Shown here: positions 37,636 to 48,751 of the stretch, piece by piece
Layout: each line of letters begins with the position of its first letter
How positions within the stretch are numbered: position 1 is the first letter of the stretch
Source of the DNA: Stutzerimonas xanthomarina DSM 18231
GTDB taxonomy: Bacteria > Pseudomonadota > Gammaproteobacteria > Pseudomonadales > Pseudomonadaceae
Direction: 5' to 3'
Length of the DNA: 64,000 nucleotides
Assembly: GCF_900129835.1 (NCBI RefSeq)
Contig: NZ_FQXA01000008.1
Coordinates: 116,598-180,597 of the forward strand
Program-made: the position numbers and the translations under genes
The notes under the pieces: model-generated
What the model was told of the DNA's origin: nothing
What the model saw: the letters and a program-made list of their open reading frames with translations, nothing else
Database searches by the model: none

Positions 37636-38646
37636 ATGTCACGCGTAACTCTGAGTCGCTACTTGATTGAGCAGACCCGCAGCAACAACACTCCTGCAGA
37701 TCTGCGCTTCCTTATCGAAGTAGTGGCCCGAGCGTGCAAGGAAATTAGCCACGCGGTCTCCAAAGGCGCGCTGGGCGGTGTGCTCGGCAGCGCCGAAAGC
37801 GAGAACATCCAGGGCGAAGTGCAGAAAAAGCTCGACGTTCTGTCCAACGAAATCCTGCTTGAAGCCAACGAGTGGGGCGGTCACCTGGCCGGCATGGCGT
37901 CCGAAGAAATGGACAACGCTTACCAGATCCCTGGCAAGTATCCGAAGGGCGCTTACCTGCTTGTCTTCGATCCGCTGGACGGCTCCAGCAACATTGACGT
38001 CAACGTGTCGGTCGGCACCATTTTCTCGGTGCTGCGTTGCCCGGACCATTGCTTTAGCCAGAATGATGCGCTCGGTGAGGAAGCGTTTCTGCAGCCGGGT
38101 ACCAAACAGGTCGCTGCCGGTTACGCGATCTACGGCCCGCAAACCATGCTGATACTGACCCTGGGTAACGGCGTCATGGCCTTCACCCTCGACCGCGAAC
38201 TGGGCAGCTTCGTATTGACTCACGAAAACCTCCGCGTGCCGGAAAGCACCGCCGAATTCGCCATCAACATGTCCAACCAGCGCCACTGGGAAGCACCGGT
38301 GCAGCGCTACGTCAGTGAATTGTTGGCCGGCGAAGAAGGCCCGCTCACCAAGAACTACAACATGCGCTGGATCGCCTCGATGGTCGCCGATGTGCACCGC
38401 ATCCTGACCCGCGGCGGCATGTTCATGTACCCGCGCGATTCCCGCGAGCCTGGCAAGGCCGGCAAGCTACGCCTGATGTACGAAGCCAACCCGATGTCCT
38501 TCATCATCGAACAGGCCGGCGGCGCGGCAACCACCGGCACTCAGCGCATCCTCGACGTGCAGCCCGAGTCGCTGCACCAGCGTGTCCCGGTGTTCCTGGG
38601 CTCCAAGGAAGAAGTCGAGCGCGTCACCGGTTACCACAAGGCCTGA
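37636..38646 (+). CDS. fbp: Fructose-1,6-bisphosphatase, class I
   Basis: A 336-residue gluconeogenic phosphatase. The metal site [21 protein letters not shown] and the C-terminal [37 protein letters not shown] are typical of class I enzymes. CCGGAG lies 6-7 nt upstream of ATG 37636. A short GGGGG/CCCCC hairpin at 37570-37589 lies upstream in the glgP-fbp gap; its role is unclear. The next gene starts 3 bp after the stop. Confidence 0.97.
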   Translation: MSRVTLSRYLIEQTRSNNTPADLRFLIEVVARACKEISHAVSKGALGGVLGSAESENIQGEVQKKLDVLSNEILLEANEWGGHLAGMASEEMDNAYQIPGKYPKGAYLLVFDPLDGSSNIDVNVSVGTIFSVLRCPDHCFSQNDALGEEAFLQPGTKQVAAGYAIYGPQTMLILTLGNGVMAFTLDRELGSFVLTHENLRVPESTAEFAINMSNQRHWEAPVQRYVSELLAGEEGPLTKNYNMRWIASMVADVHRILTRGGMFMYPRDSREPGKAGKLRLMYEANPMSFIIEQAGGAATTGTQRILDVQPESLHQRVPVFLGSKEEVERVTGYHKA

Positions 38647-38649
38647 CAA

Positions 38650-39252
38650 GTGACCTCGTCCTCAAAGGATTTACTGAACTGGTGGTTCGGTGAGGGCGTT
38701 ACCGCCACTGAAATAGCAGACGCGAAGAACGGCCTCTGGTTCGGCTACAAGCCTGAACAGGATGCCGAAGCGCGGGAACGTTTCGGTGGCCTCAGCGAAC
38801 GAGCACTTGCCGGTGAGCTGAACGATTGGGCAGGGTCGCCGCAGGGCTGGCTCGCGCTTGTCCTTTTGCTCGACCAACTGCCGCGCATGATCCATCGCGG
38901 CACACCGCAGGCGTTCGCCGGCGGCGAACGCGCACTGCAGCTTGTGCGGGACGGCATGGCCCACGGCGGCGACGTCCTGCTTGCACCGATCCAGCGAGTG
39001 TTTATCTACCTGGTGTTGGAGCACGCTGAAGATCTCAGCGTCCAGGATCAGGCCGTTCAGCAGTTCGAGCAGCTTCTTGGCATTGCCGATACAGATGAGC
39101 GAAAGCTGTTTGCCGGTTTCCTCGACTTCGCTGAACGCCATCGGCAGGTCATTGCCCGTTTTGGCCACTTCCCCCATCGCAACGAAATACTCGGACGCAC
39201 CTCCAGCGAGGCCGAACGGGCTTTTCTTGCCGAGCCCGGCTCGCGCTTCTAG
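38650..39252 (+). CDS. DUF924 family protein
   Basis: A 200-residue protein of the DUF924 family (WWFG...WFGYKPEQDAEARERFGG, WLALVLLLDQLPRMIHRGTPQAFAGGERAL, HFPHRNEILGR). The fold is TPR-like and the function is unknown. It starts with GTG at 38650, 3 bp after fbp, so it is likely cotranscribed with fbp. Confidence 0.85.
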   Translation: MTSSSKDLLNWWFGEGVTATEIADAKNGLWFGYKPEQDAEARERFGGLSERALAGELNDWAGSPQGWLALVLLLDQLPRMIHRGTPQAFAGGERALQLVRDGMAHGGDVLLAPIQRVFIYLVLEHAEDLSVQDQAVQQFEQLLGIADTDERKLFAGFLDFAERHRQVIARFGHFPHRNEILGRTSSEAERAFLAEPGSRF

Positions 39253-39348
39253 CTTTCCCCAGGAACCTTCCTGGGCGGCTCGTTTTCTATCTGTTATCGC
39301 AAGGCAAGGCCAAGCAAGGCCCGTTGCCGACCAACAAAGGATCCTTTC

Positions 39349-39603
39349 ATGTCGTTGCGCTATTTATCGCTGATCGTGGCTGTCGTGCTGGTGGCTGCGT
39401 GCAGCCCAGTGACCCAGGAAAACTTCGCCAAGTTGCAGGCCGGGATGTCCCGCGTCGAGGTTGAAGAATTGCTGGGCAAGCCGGGTGAGTGCGCGGGTGC
39501 GCTGGGCATGTCGAGTTGCACCTGGGGCCAGAAGAATCGCTTCATCAGCATCCAGTTCGCAGGCGACAAAGTCATGATGTTCTCTGGCCAAGGCCTGAAA
39601 TAA
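39349..39603 (+). CDS. Small lipoprotein with a BamE/SmpA-like domain
   Basis: An 84-residue protein with a signal peptide and lipobox VAAC (Cys about residue 19). Then comes a short SmpA/BamE-like fold (FAKLQAGMSRVEVEELLGKPGEC, CTWGQKNRFISIQFAGDKV). AAAGGA lies 8 nt upstream of ATG 39349. It is 9 bp upstream of the lipocalin, so the two are probably cotranscribed. It is not bamE itself, which is longer. Confidence 0.78.
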   Translation: MSLRYLSLIVAVVLVAACSPVTQENFAKLQAGMSRVEVEELLGKPGECAGALGMSSCTWGQKNRFISIQFAGDKVMMFSGQGLK

Positions 39604-39612
39604 GGAGGTCGC

Positions 39613-40158
39613 ATGCGTCTGCTGGTTGCGCTTTTCTCAGTACTGCTTATCTCTGGATGTGCCGGCTCCGGTAACGATGTCGACGGGCCGGACACAGCCG
39701 GGCAGGTCGACCTGAAACGCTACCAGGGCGCCTGGTACGAGCAGGCGAGATTGCCTATGTTCTTCCAGCGTAACTGCGTCCGATCGGAAGCCAACTATCG
39801 TCTGCAGAACGACGGCCGTATGGCCGTGACCAATCGCTGTGAAACAACCGATGGCGAATGGAAGCAGGCGCAAGGCGAAGCGTTCCCTCAGCAGGAGGGG
39901 CGAACGGACAAGCTGTGGGTTCGCTTCGACAACTGGTTCAGCAAGCTCTTCCCGGGCCTGACCAAGGGGCATTACTGGATTCTCTATCTGGCCGATGACT
40001 ACAGCGTGGCGCTGGTCGGCAGCCCGGATCGGGACAACCTCTGGCTACTGTCGAGGGACAAGGAGATCGACGCGGCAACGCGCGACAGGCTGCTCGACGA
40101 GGCGCGCAAGCGTGGCTACGACACCAGCGAGCTGATTTGGCGCGGCGAGTCGTCCTAA
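39613..40158 (+). CDS. Outer-membrane lipocalin-family lipoprotein (Blc-like)
   Basis: A 181-residue protein with lipobox ISGC (Cys about residue 16) and lipocalin motifs: VDLKRYQGAWYEQARLP (the GxW motif), NRCETTDGEW, YWILYLADDYSVALVGSPDRDNLWLLSRD. Blc-type lipocalins bind lysophospholipids or fatty acids at the envelope. AAGGAGG precedes the start ATG 39613. Confidence 0.9.
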   Translation: MRLLVALFSVLLISGCAGSGNDVDGPDTAGQVDLKRYQGAWYEQARLPMFFQRNCVRSEANYRLQNDGRMAVTNRCETTDGEWKQAQGEAFPQQEGRTDKLWVRFDNWFSKLFPGLTKGHYWILYLADDYSVALVGSPDRDNLWLLSRDKEIDAATRDRLLDEARKRGYDTSELIWRGESS

Positions 40159-40191
40159 GCGTCGCCGCCCCAAGCCGCGCTCGGCAACTGG

Positions 40192-40623
40192 TCACTCCCA
40201 GTTCAAGCGCGCCAGTTGCCATTCTCCGTCCGTAAGCCACCATTCGAGCCGGACGTCGTAGTGGCCGAGGCGCTGCGGTAACCAGCCCTCAGCGCCGGTC
40301 AACGCGATCTGTGCCTCGCTGTAGCCCTTGTCCGGGTAGGTTGGGTCAATCCAGCTGCGGTTATTGAGCGCGATGACGCTCACGCTGCGATGACGCAAGA
40401 ACATCAAGGCAGCCGTGCGCCGAACCCAGTCCCGGTCCAGCTCTCGATTGGCGCTGAACTCGGTGTGAACAACGTCAAGGAGCTGCGAGGTGTCCTTGTT
40501 TTCGATGCGGTTCTGCAGCGTTTCAACTGCCGCCTGTAGCGCAGCCTCTGGATCATCCCGGCCGCACCCGACAAGCAGCAGCGTGATCGCCAACGCCGCG
40601 GTGGCTAATTTCCATAGGAGCAT
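40192..40623 (-). CDS. Hypothetical lipoprotein with NTF2-like look
   Basis: A 143-residue protein starting at ATG 40623 (MLLWKLATAALAITLLLVGCG), with lipobox LVGC. The mature part (AVETLQNRIENKDTSQLLDVVHTEFSAN ... VRLEWWLTDGEWQLARLNWE) resembles NTF2-like/DUF4440-type folds. No close characterised family is recognised. It diverges from pip. Confidence 0.72.
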   Translation of the reverse strand: MLLWKLATAALAITLLLVGCGRDDPEAALQAAVETLQNRIENKDTSQLLDVVHTEFSANRELDRDWVRRTAALMFLRHRSVSVIALNNRSWIDPTYPDKGYSEAQIALTGAEGWLPQRLGHYDVRLEWWLTDGEWQLARLNWE

Positions 40624-40702
40624 GCCGAACCTCTCGAACCTCGTTATGATGCCGGAAACGTCAGGCGGGTCCGCGACCCGCGCACCGACCACGGAGTGTG
40701 CC

Positions 40703-41674
40703 ATGCAGACCTTGTATCCGGAGATCAAACCCTACGCCCGGCATGAGCTGGCGGTTGAAGCGCCGCATGTGCTTTACGTCGACGAGAGTGGATCGCCGGA
40801 GGGTCTGCCTGTGGTGTTCGTGCACGGTGGCCCAGGCGGTGGTTGCGATGCGCTGAGTCGCCGTTTCTTCGACCCCAACCTGTATCGCATCATCACCTTC
40901 GATCAGCGTGGCTGCGGTCGTTCCACCCCCCATGCAAGCCTCGAAAATAACACCACGGCGCACCTGATCGCAGACATGGAGCACATCCGCGAATTTCTCG
41001 GTATCGACAAGTGGGTGCTGTTCGGCGGCTCCTGGGGCTCGACGCTGTCACTCGCGTATGCGCAGAGCTTTCCAGAACGCGTCCATGCCCTGATTTTGCG
41101 GGGCATCTTTCTCTGCCGCCCGAAGGACCTCAGGTGGTTCTACCAGGACGGTGCCAGCCGTTTGTTCCCCGACTATTGGCAGGATTACATTGCACCGATC
41201 CCGCCGGAAGAGCGCGGTGACCTGATGCAGGCCTTCTACAAGCGCCTCACGGGCACCGACCAGATTGCCCAAATGCATGCAGCCAAGGCCTGGTCATGCT
41301 GGGAGGGACGCACCGCGACGTTGCGACCTAATACCCAGGTCGTCGACCGCTTCTCCGATACACATCGGGCGCTGGCGATGGCGCGCATCGAATGCCACTA
41401 CTTCGTCAATCAAGCGTTTCTGCAGCCGGATCAGCTCTTGCGCAACATGCACAAGATTGCGCACCTGCCGGGCATCATCGTGCATGGTCGCTACGACGTC
41501 ATCTGTCCGCTGGATAACGCCTGGGAACTCCACGAGGTGTGGACTAACAGCGAGCTGCAGATCATTCGTGAGGCAGGACACTCGGCTTCCGAGTCGGGCA
41601 TCTGCGACGCGCTGGTGCGAGCCGCCGCCGATATTGCCAAGCGGCTACTCGATTTGCCGCCCGAGGAAGCCTGA
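40703..41674 (+). CDS. pip: Prolyl aminopeptidase
   Basis: A 323-residue alpha/beta-hydrolase that removes N-terminal proline. HGGPGGG forms the oxyanion hole and GGSWGST carries the nucleophile Ser110. [12 protein letters not shown] and the later GRYDVICP and AGHSA segments give the Asp and His of the triad. Start ATG 40703 has ACGGAG upstream. It overlaps dtd by one base (TGATG). Confidence 0.95.
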   Translation: MQTLYPEIKPYARHELAVEAPHVLYVDESGSPEGLPVVFVHGGPGGGCDALSRRFFDPNLYRIITFDQRGCGRSTPHASLENNTTAHLIADMEHIREFLGIDKWVLFGGSWGSTLSLAYAQSFPERVHALILRGIFLCRPKDLRWFYQDGASRLFPDYWQDYIAPIPPEERGDLMQAFYKRLTGTDQIAQMHAAKAWSCWEGRTATLRPNTQVVDRFSDTHRALAMARIECHYFVNQAFLQPDQLLRNMHKIAHLPGIIVHGRYDVICPLDNAWELHEVWTNSELQIIREAGHSASESGICDALVRAAADIAKRLLDLPPEEA

Positions 41675-42111
41675 TGAAGGCGCTGATCCAGCGCGTGCAA
41701 CAGGCGCGGGTCGAGGTGGCGGGCGAGGTGGTTGGTTCGATCGAGCAGGGGCTGCTGGCGCTGGTAGGGGTCGAACGAGAAGATGATCGCGCGCGTGCCG
41801 ACAAGCTTCTGCACAAGCTGTTGCGATATCGAGTGTTCAGCGACGAAAACGGCAAGATGAACCGCTCGCTTGCAGATGTCGGTGGAGGTTTGTTGCTGGT
41901 GTCTCAATTCACGCTGGCGGCCGACACAGGCAGTGGCCTGCGGCCGAGCTTCTCGAGCGCCGCACCGCCGGCCCTTGGCGAAGAACTCTACGATTATCTG
42001 GCTGCTCAGGCGCGTCTTCAGCATCCAACTGTGGCCTTCGGCCGTTTCGGTGCCGCTATGCAGGTGCACCTTCAAAACGACGGGCCGGTGACCTTTCTGC
42101 TGGAGAGCTGA
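41674..42111 (+). CDS. dtd: D-aminoacyl-tRNA deacylase
   Basis: A 145-residue enzyme that hydrolyses D-aminoacyl-tRNAs as proofreading. Typical blocks: [59 protein letters not shown] (including the SQFTL motif) and [26 protein letters not shown] with the GxFGAxMxVxLxNDGPVT end. Coupled to pip. Confidence 0.96.
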   Translation: MKALIQRVQQARVEVAGEVVGSIEQGLLALVGVEREDDRARADKLLHKLLRYRVFSDENGKMNRSLADVGGGLLLVSQFTLAADTGSGLRPSFSSAAPPALGEELYDYLAAQARLQHPTVAFGRFGAAMQVHLQNDGPVTFLLES

Positions 42112-42131
42112 GGGGTAGCGCGGCAGGGCAG

Positions 42132-42551
42132 TCAGCGTCTCGACGGTTCGAGGCCGTTGTCGTGCAACCAGGTAATCGCATACTCGCGTAGCTGCACGGT
42201 CTGGTAGTCCAGCCAGGCCTGACGGACCGCTGGAAAATCTTCCAGCTTGAAGTCGAAGGTCCGCAGCGGCTTGCGTCCTTGCAGTGCGCTGCTGAGAACG
42301 GCATGGGCGTTGGGGTCATGCTGGGTAAACAGAAACGCCTCGCGCATGGCGATGGACTGCGATAAACCGAGCGGTTCGATGTGCAGATATCGATCATCCT
42401 GCACATCATATTTCTCATTGACGCCCGGCGCGGCTTCGCCAGGAAAAACCGCGCGTATTTGGCCCGATTCCAAATCCAGGTAATGCTCGCTGGCATCGCG
42501 GTTTTCCAGTGCGTATTCCAGGCGGTGAAGGTCGATGGTCAAGGGTCGCAT
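42132..42551 (-). CDS. UPF0158 family protein
   Basis: A 139-residue acidic protein (LEYALENRDASEHYLDLESGQIRAVF, YLHIEPLGLSQSIAMREAFLFTQ, FDFKLEDFPAVRQAWLDYQTVQLREYAITWL) of the UPF0158 type. Function is unknown. It converges with dtd, 20 bp away. Confidence 0.78.
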   Translation of the reverse strand: MRPLTIDLHRLEYALENRDASEHYLDLESGQIRAVFPGEAAPGVNEKYDVQDDRYLHIEPLGLSQSIAMREAFLFTQHDPNAHAVLSSALQGRKPLRTFDFKLEDFPAVRQAWLDYQTVQLREYAITWLHDNGLEPSRR

Positions 42552-42651
42552 GGCTACAACTGTTATTAGGGTTCACAGCCTATGACCCGTACGCACCCGC
42601 TGCGTGCGCTACGTTCATCGGTACTGTGTCGCATCTTGGCAAACAGGAGCG

Positions 42652-43359
42652 TCAGAACAACCGCGCCAACAGGGCACTGACGGCCGTTTCTACGCGCAGA
42701 ATGCGATCACCGAGTTGCACAGGCTGTAGGCCGGCCTCGGTGAGTTTCTCCACTTCGTAGGGTATCCAGCCGCCTTCCGGGCCGATGGCGAGCGTCACCG
42801 GTTCGCTCAGTGCGCGGGGGCAGGTCGGGTAATCACCCGGATGACCTACCAGACCGTGGGTGCCAGTGACCAGTTGTGGCAGGCGGTCTTCGACGAAGGG
42901 TTTGAAGCGTTTCTCGATGCTAACCTCAGGCAGCACCGTGTCGCGCGCTTGTTCCAGGCCGAGCTGCAACTGCTCGCGAATGGCCAGCGGCTCGAGGAAC
43001 GGGGTCTGCCAGAAGCTCTTTTCCACGCGGTAACTGTTGAGCAACACAAGCCTGGGCACGCCCATGCTGGCAACGGTCTGTAGCACGCGGCGCAGCATTT
43101 TCGGGCGGGGCAAGGCCAACAGCAGCGTAACGGGCAATTTGGCGGGTGGGGCTTGCTGAAGCCTGATCTCGAGTTCGGCTTCTCTGTCATCCAGACGCAG
43201 CAGCTGCCCTTTGCCCATCTGTCCGCCTAGCAACCCGACCCGCAGGGAGCCACCTGCCTCGGCGCGGTGAACCTCCTGGATGTGTGTCAGGCGGCGGTCA
43301 CGCAGGATGACCCGATCAGCGGCAACGAAGTCGGCCGCCTCCAGCAGCAGCAGATTCAC
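42652..43359 (-). CDS. rsmE: 16S rRNA (uracil(1498)-N(3))-methyltransferase
   Basis: A 235-residue SPOUT methyltransferase modifying U1498 of 16S rRNA. The N-terminal PUA-like part is [33 protein letters not shown]. The trefoil-knot end is [17 protein letters not shown]...[17 protein letters not shown] (here [23 protein letters not shown]). It starts at GTG 43359, overlapping the tatC stop by 4 bp (GTGA). Confidence 0.94.
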   Translation of the reverse strand: MNLLLLEAADFVAADRVILRDRRLTHIQEVHRAEAGGSLRVGLLGGQMGKGQLLRLDDREAELEIRLQQAPPAKLPVTLLLALPRPKMLRRVLQTVASMGVPRLVLLNSYRVEKSFWQTPFLEPLAIREQLQLGLEQARDTVLPEVSIEKRFKPFVEDRLPQLVTGTHGLVGHPGDYPTCPRALSEPVTLAIGPEGGWIPYEVEKLTEAGLQPVQLGDRILRVETAVSALLARLF

Positions 43360-44159
43360 GGACGTGAAGCAGGCGGTTGATCGCCGGGGTGGGGCTCGCT
43401 GCTGTCTGCATCGCCGCGGAACTCCCCCTCGCGCTTTTTCACCATGCTGCCGCAGATCAACCCGGCTTCGAACAGAATCCACATAGGTATGGCGAGCAGT
43501 GCTTGGGAGAAGACATCCGGTGGCGTCAGCACCATGCCGATCACGAAGCAGCCGACGACGACGTACGGGCGACTCTTGCGCAACGTCTCTACATCAACGA
43601 TGCCGACCCAGATCAGCAGGAACGTCGCTACCGGAATCTCGAACGCCACACCAAAAGCGAAGAACAGCGTGAGCACGAAATCCAGGTACTGGCCGATGTC
43701 GGTCATCATCGCCACGCCTTCCGGCGTCACGCTGGCAAAGAAGCCGAACATGATCGGAAACACCACGAAGTAGGCGAAGGCCATGCCGCCGTAGAAGAGA
43801 AAGATGCTGGAGATCAGCAGAGGCACCGCTACGCGCTTTTCATGCTTGTATAGACCGGGGGCGATGAAACTCCAGATCTGATGCAGGATGACCGGCATCG
43901 ACAGGAATAGCGCCACCATCATGGTCAGCTTGAACGGCGTCAGGAATGGCGAGGCGACACCGGTGGCGATCATAGTCGCGCCTTCCGGCAGGTATGCCCT
44001 GAGTGGCGCGGCGACCAGCGCATAGATCTGTTGCGAGAAGTAGAACAGCCCGGCAAACAGCAGCAGGATCGCCACCGTGCAGCGCAGCAGTCGCTTGCGC
44101 AACTCGGTCAGGTGGGCAATCAGCGGCATTTCCTGATCATCGATGGATGTTTTGCTCAT
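43356..44159 (-). CDS. tatC: Sec-independent translocase subunit TatC
   Basis: A 267-residue polytopic core of the Tat complex, exporting folded proteins with twin-arginine signals. [17 protein letters not shown] and the six hydrophobic helices are typical, with [14 protein letters not shown] among them. It overlaps tatB by ATGA at the start and rsmE at the stop. Confidence 0.96.
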   Translation of the reverse strand: MSKTSIDDQEMPLIAHLTELRKRLLRCTVAILLLFAGLFYFSQQIYALVAAPLRAYLPEGATMIATGVASPFLTPFKLTMMVALFLSMPVILHQIWSFIAPGLYKHEKRVAVPLLISSIFLFYGGMAFAYFVVFPIMFGFFASVTPEGVAMMTDIGQYLDFVLTLFFAFGVAFEIPVATFLLIWVGIVDVETLRKSRPYVVVGCFVIGMVLTPPDVFSQALLAIPMWILFEAGLICGSMVKKREGEFRGDADSSEPHPGDQPPASRP

Positions 44160-44545
44160 GGCTCAGGCGATTTGTCCGGGCGGGGTACGGGGGCCGTGTC
44201 GGCGGGTTTGGCTTCGGCAGGCGCTGCCTTTTCAAAATGGCTGGCATCTGGCGGCGGCGTGGCCGATTGCGGGGATGGTGTGCTGTTGGCGCTGGGCGAA
44301 CTTGGCATGATGCTCTGCTTCATTTCCCGCTCAAGGTCGAGGATGCGCTCGTTGTGCAGCTGACGACGAATCTCGTCGGCGCCAATTTCGCGCTCGACCT
44401 CGGATTTGATGTTGGCAAAGCTTCGCTTGGCGCGCCCGATCCACAGGCCAGCGGTACGCACGGCACCGGGCAGGCGCTCCGGGCCAAGTACGAACAGCGC
44501 AACCAGACCGATCAGCAGCAGTTCGGTGAAACCGATATCGAACAT
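44156..44545 (-). CDS. tatB: Sec-independent translocase subunit TatB
   Basis: A 129-residue protein with [41 protein letters not shown], the single TM helix plus amphipathic helix of TatB. The C-terminal tail is Pro/Ala/Glu-rich. Confidence 0.95.
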   Translation of the reverse strand: MFDIGFTELLLIGLVALFVLGPERLPGAVRTAGLWIGRAKRSFANIKSEVEREIGADEIRRQLHNERILDLEREMKQSIMPSSPSANSTPSPQSATPPPDASHFEKAAPAEAKPADTAPVPRPDKSPEP

Positions 44546-44551
44546 GGCGCC

Positions 44552-44782
44552 TCAGTTCTTCTTCGTCGGTTCTTCGACCTTGCGGGCCTCGGCATCGATG
44601 GTGTGGCTCTGTTTCTCCTCGACACCGGGTTTTTCCTCATCGGTACCCATGGACTTGCGGAACCCCTTGATTGCATCGCCGAGATCCGAGCCCAGGCCCT
44701 TGAGGCGCTTGGTGCCAAAAAGCATGACCACGATGAGCAGAACGATCAGGAGTTGCCAGACGCTGATTCCACCAAAACCCAT
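44552..44782 (-). CDS. tatA: Sec-independent translocase subunit TatA
   Basis: A 76-residue protein with one TM helix ([37 protein letters not shown]) and a charged tail, as in TatA pore-forming subunits. It is 6 bp upstream of tatB in the same operon. Confidence 0.95.
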   Translation of the reverse strand: MGFGGISVWQLLIVLLIVVMLFGTKRLKGLGSDLGDAIKGFRKSMGTDEEKPGVEEKQSHTIDAEARKVEEPTKKN

Positions 44783-44806
44783 GCTGTAGTACTCCAGAGT
44801 TATTTA

Positions 44807-45139
44807 TCAGGATTGTGGGCGAGCGGCTTTTTCCGCATGCCCAGAGAGACCGAAACGCCGGTCCAGTTCGTCCAGCACCGCCTGCGGGTGTTGGTCCAGT
44901 GCCGCCAGCATCACCAGGCTGTGAAACCAGAGGTCGGCGGTTTCGTAGATCAGGTCGCTGGCGTCTCCACTGGCTGCAGCATCCTTTGCTGCCAGTATGG
45001 TTTCCACCGACTCTTCGCCGACCTTTTCGAGAATCTTGTTAAGTCCCTTGTGGTAGAGGCTGGCTACATAGGAACTGTCTGCCGCGGCGCCTTTTCGGGC
45101 TTCCAGCACCTCGGCCAGACGGGAAAAAGTATCACTCAT
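44807..45139 (-). CDS. hisE: Phosphoribosyl-ATP diphosphatase
   Basis: A 110-residue enzyme of histidine biosynthesis step 2. [32 protein letters not shown] and [17 protein letters not shown] are the MazG-like motif carriers (EExxE and ExxD). Start ATG 45139 lies inside the 3' end of hisI, overlapping by 8 bp. Confidence 0.95.
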   Translation of the reverse strand: MSDTFSRLAEVLEARKGAAADSSYVASLYHKGLNKILEKVGEESVETILAAKDAAASGDASDLIYETADLWFHSLVMLAALDQHPQAVLDELDRRFGLSGHAEKAARPQS

Positions 45140-45527
45140 GTGCGTGCCCCGCGTATATCGTGCGCGGGTCCTTGAGAACCGACTCGACTGTCTTCCAATC
45201 GCCATTCTCGAAGACCCGGTAGAAGCAGCTTTCGCGACCGGTATGACAGGCGATGCCGCCGACTTGCTCGACCATCAGCACGATCACGTCGGCATCACAG
45301 TCCAGGCGCAGTTCATGGAGCTTTTGCACGTGGCCGGATTCTTCGCCCTTGCGCCATAGCTTGCCACGCGAACGTGACCAATAGATGGCGCGGTGCTCCG
45401 CAGCGGTCAGCTCCAGCGCTTCGCGGTTCATCCAGGCCATCATCAGGATGCGCCCGGTTTGATGGTCCTGGGCGATCGCCGGTACCAGCCCGTCTTCGTT
45501 CCAGTTGATTTGGTCCAGCCAGTTCAT
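45132..45527 (-). CDS. hisI: Phosphoribosyl-AMP cyclohydrolase
   Basis: A 131-residue histidine-pathway enzyme following HisE. Signature blocks: [44 protein letters not shown] and [30 protein letters not shown], with the zinc-binding Cys. Start ATG 45527 is favoured by GGAG 6 nt upstream; a GTG four codons earlier is less likely. HisI and HisE are separate genes here, not the fused form of enterics. Confidence 0.95.
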   Translation of the reverse strand: MNWLDQINWNEDGLVPAIAQDHQTGRILMMAWMNREALELTAAEHRAIYWSRSRGKLWRKGEESGHVQKLHELRLDCDADVIVLMVEQVGGIACHTGRESCFYRVFENGDWKTVESVLKDPRTIYAGHAHE

Positions 45528-45576
45528 CGAATTCTCCACTCTGTACGCGCAGTGTGCCAGCCTGCCCGACCGCTGG

Positions 45577-47187
45577 CTATCGGCGCACCACGATGTAGAT
45601 GCCGGCTGCCAGCATCAGCCAGGCGGGCCAGGTCGCCAGCGCGGAAAAGCTCTCGACGGTGGCCGCCAGCGTGGCACCTCCGGCCAGCAGCGCAGCGCCG
45701 ATCAGGCGCAATGGCCAGTGCCGATGGTGCTCTTGCCAGGGCGGCGGCGGGTTATTCGCATGGGGTCCCGACATGCGCTCGAGCAGCTCGCGGGTCATGC
45801 CGGCCAGATGCGGCAGCTGCTCGATCTGCGCCTGGGCATTCTTCAACAACTGCTTCGGGCTCATCCGTTCGCGCATCCAGCGCTCCAGGTACGGCTGGCC
45901 GGTGGTCCACAGGTCGAGTTCCGGGTACAGCTCGCGGCCCAGGCCTTCGATGTTGAGCAACGTCTTCTGCAACAACACCAGCTGCGGCTGGACCTCCATG
46001 TTGAAGCGACGGGCAACCTGAAACAGGCGCACCAGCAATTGGCCGAAGGAAATGTCCTTCAGCGGCTTCTCGAAGATGGGCTCGCAAACGGTACGGATCG
46101 CCGCCTCGAATTCGTTGACCTTGGTCTCTGCAGGTACCCAGCCCGAGTCGATATGCAGCTGCGCCACCTTGCGGTAGTCACGCTTGAAGAAGGCCATCAG
46201 GTTGCGCGCCAGGTAGTCCTGATCTTCCGGCGTAAGGCTGCCGACAATACCGAAGTCGACCGCGATGTATTGCGGGTTCCACGGCTGGTGCGTGCTGACG
46301 AAAATGTTGCCGGGGTGCATGTCGGCATGGAAAAAACTGTCCCGGAAGACTTGGGTGAAGAAGATCTCCACGCCGCGCTCGGCCAGCTGTTTCATGTCGG
46401 TGCGCTGCTCGGCGAGGCGCTTCATGTCAGTCACCGGCACGCCGTAGATGCGCTCCATCACCAGCACCTGCGGGCGACAGTAGTCCCAGTAAACCTGTGG
46501 GACGTAGAGCAGCGGCGAGCCTTGGAAGTTGCGCTTGAGCTGGCTGGCGTTAGCCGCTTCGCGCAACAGATCGAGCTCGTCGTAGATGGTCTTGGCGTAG
46601 TCGTCGACCACTTCCACGAGATGCAGGCGGCGCGCCTCGTTGGAGGCGCGTTCGGCCGTCTTCGCCAGCAGGAATAACCAGGCAATGTCCTGGCTGATGA
46701 TCGGGCGCAGGTTCGGCCGCACTACTTTCACCACGACTTCTTCGCCGCTGCGCAATTTGGCCGCATGCACCTGGGCGACCGAGGCGGACGCCAGTGGCTT
46801 GCTGTCGAACCGCGCGAACACCTCGCCGACTGGCGCACCGAGCTCGCGCTCGATGAGTGCTGTGGCGACTGCGGAGTCGAACGGCGGTACCCGATCCTGA
46901 AGCATGGCCAGCTCTTCGGCGATATCCAGCGGCAGCAAGTCGCGGCGGGTCGAAAGAATCTGGCCAAACTTGATGAAGATCGGCCCCAGCCCTTCCAGTG
47001 CCAGGCGCAGACGCGCCCCTCGCGAGAGCTCGGTGCGCCGGCGCGGCAGCCAACGCCATGGCAGCAGGTAACTGGTTGAGCGCAGCCACCACGGCATCGG
47101 CAGATCTAGAATAATATCGTCCAGGCGGTAGCGGATCACCACCAGCAGGATGCGAAACAGGCGGCGGGCCGCGGCGAACAGCTTCAT
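45577..47187 (-). CDS. ubiB: Ubiquinone biosynthesis accessory kinase-like protein UbiB
   Basis: A 536-residue ABC1/ADCK-family protein. [19 protein letters not shown] (KxGQ motif), AAxV-type [20 protein letters not shown] and VDFGIVG are present, and two hydrophobic helices end the protein. UbiB is needed for aerobic ubiquinone synthesis and likely helps extract lipid intermediates. It overlaps ubiJ by 4 bp. Confidence 0.96.
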   Translation of the reverse strand: MKLFAAARRLFRILLVVIRYRLDDIILDLPMPWWLRSTSYLLPWRWLPRRRTELSRGARLRLALEGLGPIFIKFGQILSTRRDLLPLDIAEELAMLQDRVPPFDSAVATALIERELGAPVGEVFARFDSKPLASASVAQVHAAKLRSGEEVVVKVVRPNLRPIISQDIAWLFLLAKTAERASNEARRLHLVEVVDDYAKTIYDELDLLREAANASQLKRNFQGSPLLYVPQVYWDYCRPQVLVMERIYGVPVTDMKRLAEQRTDMKQLAERGVEIFFTQVFRDSFFHADMHPGNIFVSTHQPWNPQYIAVDFGIVGSLTPEDQDYLARNLMAFFKRDYRKVAQLHIDSGWVPAETKVNEFEAAIRTVCEPIFEKPLKDISFGQLLVRLFQVARRFNMEVQPQLVLLQKTLLNIEGLGRELYPELDLWTTGQPYLERWMRERMSPKQLLKNAQAQIEQLPHLAGMTRELLERMSGPHANNPPPPWQEHHRHWPLRLIGAALLAGGATLAATVESFSALATWPAWLMLAAGIYIVVRR

Positions 47188-47807
47188 TCGGGTCGGTCTG
47201 GTTTCTGGGAGTGGGTAAGCCGCTCGATGCGGGCTTCGAGTCGGTCGAGGCTGAGCTTGAGTCGGTCAAGCTCAGCGAAGCGCGTTTCAGCCTCGGCTAT
47301 GCCGACCAGTGTGCGTGATTCTTCGCTGAGGTATTCGCTCAGGTTCAGCTGCAGGCTATCCGCAGTTTGTCGCAACCAGGCGGATTGGCTCCGCGCGCTG
47401 GAACCGAGCAGATGCGCGCCGACCGGACCCAGCCAACGCGATACCTCGTATTCCCAGTCCAGGTCGAGATCCTGCAGAACTTCGGCGAGGCTCATCAGCA
47501 CGCCGCTGTCGCCGTCGATTTCGACATTTGGGCCATGCAGGATGGCCGTCTTGTTGCGGTTGGTCGCCAGGCGCAGCAGGTCAGTGGCGGAAGCGCGCAG
47601 GCGGCAATCCGGCTCGCTGCCCCATTGCGTCGCTAACCGCAGGCCATCGGTATCGGCCAGGATGAACAGTTTCCACGCCGGTGCCGTGCAGTCTACTTCG
47701 ATGATCCGGCCACTGAGCCTGGCCAGCCGCGGCAGGGCGGTCGGATCCAGACGCAGAACGCGGTTGAGGCCGCGCTCAGCGCCGGCCAGCAGGGCAGCGC
47801 GCAACAT
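47184..47807 (-). CDS. ubiJ: Ubiquinone biosynthesis accessory factor UbiJ
   Basis: A 207-residue protein with an N-terminal SCP2-type lipid-binding domain ([37 protein letters not shown]) and a C-terminal coiled coil. In E. coli UbiJ organises the soluble Ubi complex. Between ubiE and ubiB, overlapping both, as in other gammaproteobacteria. Confidence 0.9.
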   Translation of the reverse strand: MLRAALLAGAERGLNRVLRLDPTALPRLARLSGRIIEVDCTAPAWKLFILADTDGLRLATQWGSEPDCRLRASATDLLRLATNRNKTAILHGPNVEIDGDSGVLMSLAEVLQDLDLDWEYEVSRWLGPVGAHLLGSSARSQSAWLRQTADSLQLNLSEYLSEESRTLVGIAEAETRFAELDRLKLSLDRLEARIERLTHSQKPDRPE

Positions 47808-48577
47808 CAGGGCTTGATGCCGCGGTGCAGTGCGACGATGCCGCCGGTCATGTTGTGGTAAGTGACGCGCTCGAAGCCGGCGTCTGCCATCATGCCCTTC
47901 AGCGTTTCCTGATCCGGATGCATGCGGATCGATTCGGCCAGGTAGCGGTAGCTCTCGGAATCGTTGGTGATCAGCTTGCCCATCATTGGCAACAGGCTGA
48001 ACGAGTAGGCATCGTAGGCTTTCGAGAACAGCTGATTGGTCGGCTTGGAAAATTCCAGAACCAGCAGCCGCCCGCCGGGCTTGAGCACGCGCAGCATGGA
48101 CGCAATGGCGTCTTCCTTGTGCGTCACGTTGCGCAGGCCGAAGGCGATGGTGACCACGTCGAAGTGGTTGTCCGGGAACGGCAGCTTCTCGGCGTCGGCC
48201 TGGACGAACTTGACGTTGCCGGCCACCCCCTTGTCCAGCAGACGGTCACGGCCGACCTTGAGCATCGAGGCGTTGATATCGGCCAGCACCACTTCGCCAG
48301 TCGGGCCGACGATACGGGAGAACTGGCGCGCCAGGTCGCCAGTGCCGCCGGCGATATCCAGCACGCGGTTGCCGTGACGGACACCGGACAGCTCGATGGT
48401 GAAGCGCTTCCAGAGGCGATGCACGCCGCCAGACATCAGGTCGTTCATCAGATCGTATTTGGCGGCTACAGAATGAAATACCTCTGCCACCTTCTGCGCT
48501 TTTTCGCTCTCCGGCACGTTCTTGTAGCCGAAGTGGGTGGTGGCTTCTGCGTCACGCTCTTTGCGGGGATCGGTCAT
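47807..48577 (-). CDS. ubiE: Demethylmenaquinone/ubiquinone C-methyltransferase UbiE
   Basis: A 256-residue SAM methyltransferase. It has [41 protein letters not shown] (SAM motif I) and [28 protein letters not shown]. Start ATG 48577 begins [23 protein letters not shown]. It is first in the ubiE-J-B run; a promoter should lie in 48578-48751. Confidence 0.96.
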   Translation of the reverse strand: MTDPRKERDAEATTHFGYKNVPESEKAQKVAEVFHSVAAKYDLMNDLMSGGVHRLWKRFTIELSGVRHGNRVLDIAGGTGDLARQFSRIVGPTGEVVLADINASMLKVGRDRLLDKGVAGNVKFVQADAEKLPFPDNHFDVVTIAFGLRNVTHKEDAIASMLRVLKPGGRLLVLEFSKPTNQLFSKAYDAYSFSLLPMMGKLITNDSESYRYLAESIRMHPDQETLKGMMADAGFERVTYHNMTGGIVALHRGIKP

Positions 48578-48751
48578 GTCACTTTCACCGGAAGAATGTG
48601 CCGGCATTCTAAACCTAAAAGCATCGTTGAGCGCCAAGCCGCGAGCGGCAAGTCAGCGCAGCCCATGACTGGCGGAGGCAGCCTGGCAGCTGGCTCGGGC
48701 TTCGCAACTGCTATAGTGCGCGCCTTTTTCAACAGCCAGTCAGGAGCCGCC